NCBI RefSeq assembly: GCF_964340395.1
Contig: NC_135560.1
Span: forward strand, 1,297,501 to 1,361,500
Source: Glandiceps talaboti
Taxonomy: Eukaryota; Hemichordata; Enteropneusta; Spengelidae
Direction of reading: 5' to 3'
DNA: 64,000 nt
The translations under genes were made by a program, and so were the position numbers. This document shows positions 59,358 to 64,000 of the stretch, in pieces (positions within the stretch are counted from its first letter, which is position 1; every line of letters begins with the position of its first letter). The notes beneath the pieces were generated by a model. It was not told the DNA's origin. It saw only the letters and a list, made by a program, of their open reading frames with translations, and did not search any database.

Positions 59358-59735
59358 ATTTTAACAAGAACATCATGGACAATGTGAGTGATAAGGTGAA
59401 ATGATACACTAAACAAAATGCATTGTTTTATTAAACAATTTTCTTACAATATGTATATTTTATTTTTGTACTTTGGCATGTAAAGTACTCGTAAAATTTA
59501 CTAAAAATAAATGTTGAATGCTCATCTCACTTTTACATCTCAAAACACACAAAACAAATTGACAATAATTGAATCTTCAATTTGGTCATGAAACTACAGA
59601 TTGTAAAATGTGACCCTCCCCCAAACATTATAATGCAAAATATGACCCTCCCCACGAACAGGTTTGTAAAATGTGATCCACCCCCACCCCACCCTGATTC
59701 CTCCGGCCCTCCCCCTGTAAATACTGAAGGCTCCC
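58855..59735. mobile_element. 880-bp TIR element with internal CAT microsatellite
   Basis: Ends are inverted: GGGAGCCTTCAGTATTTACA then gg(a)gggggagggccggagga on the left, and its reverse complement at 59700-59735. Inside each end lie repeated 'gtaaaa.atgaccctcc' motifs in opposite orientation. No ORF beyond the microsatellite and no clear target duplication. Superfamily unknown. Confidence 0.7.
59238..59357. repeat. (CAT)n/(CAC)n trinucleotide microsatellite
   Basis: About 39 repeats, mostly cat with a cac block at 59251-59267 and one cgt interruption. Overlapping frames give runs of Met, Asp and Ser that are not genes. Confidence 0.97.
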
Positions 59736-59739
59736 CTGT

Positions 59740-60480
59740 GGCAACCCGCCCTTCGCGTGGCTTGTCTAGGGGTGCCCATTTAAAGGATTTCAACAACAAC
59801 AACAACAACAAATGTTGTGTGTTCACTTGATGGAAGTACTTCCATGCTAAAAATATGCATCAATGAGAAACTTTCCGTATTTGAGTGACCTCAAATGGCA
59901 CCCCTAGACACAGAGCTAGCTTCGGTGCTAAGGGGAAGAAAGGAAAGGGTGTTGCAGGTTTGAGGATGGGATAATAAGAATTTGGTGTGTTGATTTAATT
60001 CAGTGTCATAACACTTGTAGGGGATAGCCAAAACAATGCTCGCATCCCAACTTTATGACAATAGGCAATATTTGTGAGCGGGGTATAAGGCTTTAAAAAC
60101 TATATTATTTATGTCACTTCATACACGTCTTATTTAAAGGTCACTTCATACACGTGTTACCTCGTAGACGTGTAATTTATAAGTCAAGTATAAGCGGTCG
60201 GTACAAAACGCATGTGCTGGCCAGGCCAGATCATTGAGGTATAGACTGAAGATTTTTTTTTATTCACATTCACATTCACATTCACATTCACATTCGCATT
60301 CACATTCAGTCCAATGAACCGTCATCTGTTTTTATTTGCAATGTGTATTGGTTCTGGGGATGTACAGATCAAGTGATATTACATTATGATTCCATTAGCG
60401 ATATGCAAATATTTAGGCCATAGGAGTGTACAGAAATTATTGTTTTATTGATCTCATTAAACCATTAAAACTAGTGATAA
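59740..60480. other. Spacer with CACATT hexanucleotide microsatellite
   Basis: 60261-60308 is a (cattca)n run of eight units. 'tctaggggtgcccattta' (59764) repeats 58521-58538 and appears inverted near 59893. No gene. Confidence 0.6.
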
Positions 60481-60489
60481 AGTCACTGG

Positions 60490-63400
60490 AAGTCTATAGA
60501 AAGCAAAATAGAAGTCTATAGAAAGTCTATGGATGTCTTTTGAAAGTGAACAAACGTCTAAAAAATTCAAGTGATGTCTATAGAAAGTCTATGGACGTCT
60601 ATAGAAAGTTTATAGAAAGTCAATGGAAGTCTATAGAAAGTCAATGGATGTCTATAGAAAGTCTATGGAAGTATATAGAAAGTCTATGGAAGTATATAGA
60701 AAGTCTATGGAAGTCTATAGAAAGTCTATGGATGTCTATAGAAAGTCTATGGAAGTCTATAGAAAGTCTATGGAAGTCTATAGAAAGTCAATGGAAGTAT
60801 ATAGAAAGTCTATGGATGTCTATAGAAAGTAAATGAAAGTCTATAGAAAGTCTATGGAAGTCTATAGAAAGTCAATGGATGTCTATAGAAAGTCAATGGA
60901 TGTCTATAGAAAGTCTATGGAAGTCTATAGAAAGTCTATGGAAGTCTATAGAAAGTCTATGGAAGTCTATAGAAAGTCTATGGATGTCTATAGAACGTCA
61001 ATGGAAGTCTATAGAAAGTCTATGGAAGTCTATAGAAAGTCTATGGATGTCTATAGAAAGTCAATGGATGTCTATAGAAAGTCTATGGAAGTCTATAGAA
61101 AGTCAATGGATGTCTATAGAAAGTCAATGGATGTCTATAGAAAGTCTATGGAAGTCTATAGAAAGTCTATGGAAGTCTATAGAAAGTCTATGGAAGTCTA
61201 TAGAAAGTCTATGGATGTCTATAGAACGTCAATGGAAGTCTATAGAAAGTCTATGGAAGTCTATAGAAAGTCAATGGATGTCTATAGAAAGTCTATGGAA
61301 GTCTATAGAAAGTCAATGGATGTCTATAGAAAGTCTATGGAAGTCTATAGAAAGTCAATGGATGTCTATAGAAAGTCTATGGAAGTCTATAGAAAGTCTA
61401 TGGATGTCTATAGAACGTCAATGGAAGTCTATAGAAAGTCTATGGAAGTCTATAGAAAGTCAATGGATGTCTATAGAAAGTCAATTGATGTCTATAGAAA
61501 GTAAATGGAAGTCTATAGAAAGTCAATGGATGTCTATAGAAAGTCAATGGAAGTCTATAGAAAGTCTATGGAAGTCTATAGAAAGTCAATGGATGTCTAT
61601 AGAAAGTCAATGGATGTCTATAGAAAGTTTATGGGTGTCTATAGAAAGTCTATGGATGTCTATAGAAAGTCAATGGATGTCTATAGAAAGTAAATGGAAG
61701 TCTATAGAAAGTCAATGGATGTCTATAGAAAGTCAATGGAAGTCTATAGAAAGTCTATGGATGTCTATAGAAAGTCAATGGATGTCTATAGAAAGTCTAT
61801 GAAAGTCTATAGAAAGTCAATGAAAGTCTATAGAAAGTCAATGGATGTCTATAGAAAGTCAATTGATGTCTATAGAAAGTCAATGGATGTCTATAGAAAG
61901 TCTATGAAAGTCTATAGAAAGTCTATGGAAGTCTATAGAAAGTCTATGAAAGTCTATAGAAAGTCTATGGATGTCTATAGAAAGTAAATGGATGTCTATA
62001 GAAAGTCTATGGATGTCTATAGAAAGTCTATGAAAGTCTATAGAAAGTCTATGGAAGTCTATAGAAAGTCAATGGAAGTCTATAGAAAGTCAATGGAAGT
62101 CTATAGAAAGTCTATGGAAGTCTATAGAAAGTCTATGGAAGTCTATAGAAAGTCAATGGATGTCTATAGAAAGTCAATGGAAGTCTATAGAAAGTCAATG
62201 GAAGTATATAGAAAGTCTATGGAAGTCTATAGAAAGTCAATGGATGTCTATAGAAAGTAAATGGAAGTCTATAGAAAGTCTATGGAAGTCTATAGAAAGT
62301 CTATAGAAAGTCTATGGAAGTCTATAGAAAGTCAATGAAAGTCTATAGAAAGTCAATGGATGTCTATAGAAAGTCTATGGAAGTCTATAGAAAGTCTATG
62401 GAAGTCTATAGAAAGTAAATGGAAGTCTATAGAAAGTCAATGGATGTCTATAGAAAGTCTATGGAAGTCTATAGAAAGTCAATTGATGTCTATAGAAAGT
62501 CAATGGAAGTCTATAGAAAGTCTATGGAAGTCTATAGAAAGTCAATTGATGTCTATAGAAAGTCAATTGATGTCTATAGAAAGTCTATGGAAGTCTATAG
62601 AAAGTAAATGGAAGTCTATAGAAAGTAAATGGAAGTCTATAGAAAGTCAATTGATGTCTATAGAAAGTCAATGGAAGTCTATAGAAAGTCAATGAAAGTC
62701 TATAGAAAGTAAATGGAAGTATATAGAAAGTAAATGGAAGTATATAGAAAGTCTATGGATGTCTATAGAAAGTCTATGGAAGTCTATAGAAAGTCAATGG
62801 ATGTCTATAGAAAGTCAATGAAAGTCTATAGAAAGTCTATGGATGTCTATAGAAAGTAAATGGAAGTATATAGAAAGTCTATGGATGTCTATAGAAAGTC
62901 TATGGAAGTCTATAGAAAGTCTATGGATGTCTATAGAAAGTCAATGAAAGTCTATAGAAAGTCTATGGAAGTCTATAGAAAGTCAATGGATGTCTATAGA
63001 AAGTCAATGAAAGTCTATAGAAAGTCTATGGATGTCTATAGAAAGTCTATGGATGTCTATAGAAAGTCTATGGAAGTCTATGGATGTCTATAGAAAGTAA
63101 ATGGAAGTATATAGAAAGTCTATGGAAGTCTATAGAAAGTCTATGGAAGTATATAGAAAGTCTATGGAAGTCTATAGAAAGTCTATGGATGTCTATAGAA
63201 AGTCTATGGAAGTCTATAGAAAGTCTATGGAAGTCTATAGAAAGTCTATGGAAGTCTATAGAAAGTCTATGGATGTCTATAGAAAGTCTATGGAAGTCTA
63301 TAGAAAGTCTATAGAAAGTCTATGAAAGTCTATAGAAAGTATATGGATGTCTATAGAAAGTAAATGGAAGTCTATAGAAAGTCAATGGATGTATACAGAA

Positions 63401-63840
63401 AGTCTATGGAAGTCTATAGAAAGTCTATGGATGTCTATAGAAAGTCTATGGAAGTATATAGAAAGTCTATGGAAGTCTATAGAAAGTCAATGGATGTATA
63501 TAGAAAGTCTATGGATGTCTATAGAAAGTCTATGGAAGTATATAGAAAGTCTATGGAAGTCTATAGAAAGTCTATGGATGTCTATAGAAAGTAAATGGAA
63601 GTCTATAGAAAGTCTATGGATGTCTATAGAAAGTCTATGGATGTCTATAGAAAGTCTATAGATGTCTATAGAAAGTCAACAGAAGTCTATAGAAAGTCAA
63701 CAGAAGTCTATAATAAATCTATGGATGTCTATAGAAAGTTTATAGAAAGTCAATGGACGTCTATAGAAAGTCTATGGATGTCTATAGAAAGTTTATAGAA
63801 AGTCAATTGAAGTCTTTAGAAAGTGTGTGGATGTCTATAG
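60490..63840. repeat. 21-bp minisatellite with 10+11 bp substructure, about 158 copies
   Basis: The unit joins 'aagtctatag' and 'aaagtctatgg' with a final a/t, so each 21-mer is two related half-repeats. Variant sites are nearly binary: gtcTatgg/gtcAatgg/gtaAatgg, and ggAagt/ggAtgt/gaAagt. Both ends show more decayed copies. Open + frames (MEVYRKS/MDVYRKS and SIESLWK) arise from the 21-bp period. No coding evidence beyond that. Confidence 0.96.
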
Positions 63841-64000
63841 ATATTCAATGAAAGTCTGAAAAGTAAAAGAATGTTTCACAGTTATATTTGGCGTTGCTGT
63901 GCCTGTCTCATTTATATTGTGACGTGGACAGTACGGCTAGACTAGTGTATCTTTCTGTGTATGCCTTCAGTTTACTCCAATCTTTGTCTTTCAGTTATTG
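63841..64000. other. Window end, unannotated
   Basis: Single-copy-looking sequence. The last bases 'ctttgtctttcag' would fit a splice acceptor at about 63994, but nothing downstream is available to test it. Confidence 0.25.

Noticed and set aside
59160-59409. Poly-Met, poly-Asp and poly-Ser ORFs
   Set aside because: Translations of the CAT microsatellite in different frames.
60540-63798. Many VYRKS/SIESLWK ORFs
   Set aside because: Overlapping frames of one minisatellite; not conserved in a single frame.

Overview
The window is eukaryotic nuclear DNA from an invertebrate animal, most likely a marine one. The evidence is GT-AG introns many kilobases long, metazoan non-LTR, Penelope-like and SINE elements, and a gene for a CREB-regulated transcription coactivator (CRTC/TORC), a family found in animals. 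I cannot name the species. The DNA is AT-rich, and tandem arrays plus dispersed repeats make up much of it.

The one host gene I can call with confidence is the 3' part of CRTC on the + strand. Five coding exons (12492-12804, 21689-21820, 23786-24130, 38097-38259, 38617-38837) join in phase at GT-AG junctions. They encode about 390 C-terminal residues, from the conserved SLPDLTNLHFPSPL block to a terminal transactivation segment ending DSFRLDRL. The N-terminal CREB-binding exons are not seen and probably lie left of position 1, which would make the first intron at least 12.4 kb.

Region by region: 1-12491 is intron with a dead non-LTR reverse transcriptase, a split and inverted copy of a helicase-bearing DNA transposon, a Helentron-like (HINE) element, and 24-bp and 30-bp arrays. 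12805-21688 is intron with 21-bp arrays split by a Penelope-like element, then a 62-bp array. 24131-38096 is an intron of about 14 kb. It holds a 2.7-kb DNA transposon with terminal inverted repeats (TIRs), a 9-bp target duplication and a broken RecQ-like helicase; minus-strand ORFs of unknown function, one of them hit by a 954-bp transposon; and several HINE-like elements. 38838-64000 is the CRTC 3' UTR and downstream DNA, with a 48/53-bp array, a palindromic 35-bp array, a tRNA-derived SINE, more HINE-like copies, a promoter-like spot near 58.4 kb and a large 21-bp array at 60.5-63.8 kb.

The most interesting items are a minisatellite built from reverse-transcriptase codons inside the retroelement it came from, the helicase-bearing transposon with an antisense second ORF kept in two diverged copies, and a transposon insertion whose own TIR supplies the stop codon of the ORF it hit. 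I did not find a clearly new defence-like or regulatory system. The novelty here is in mobile elements and repeat birth.
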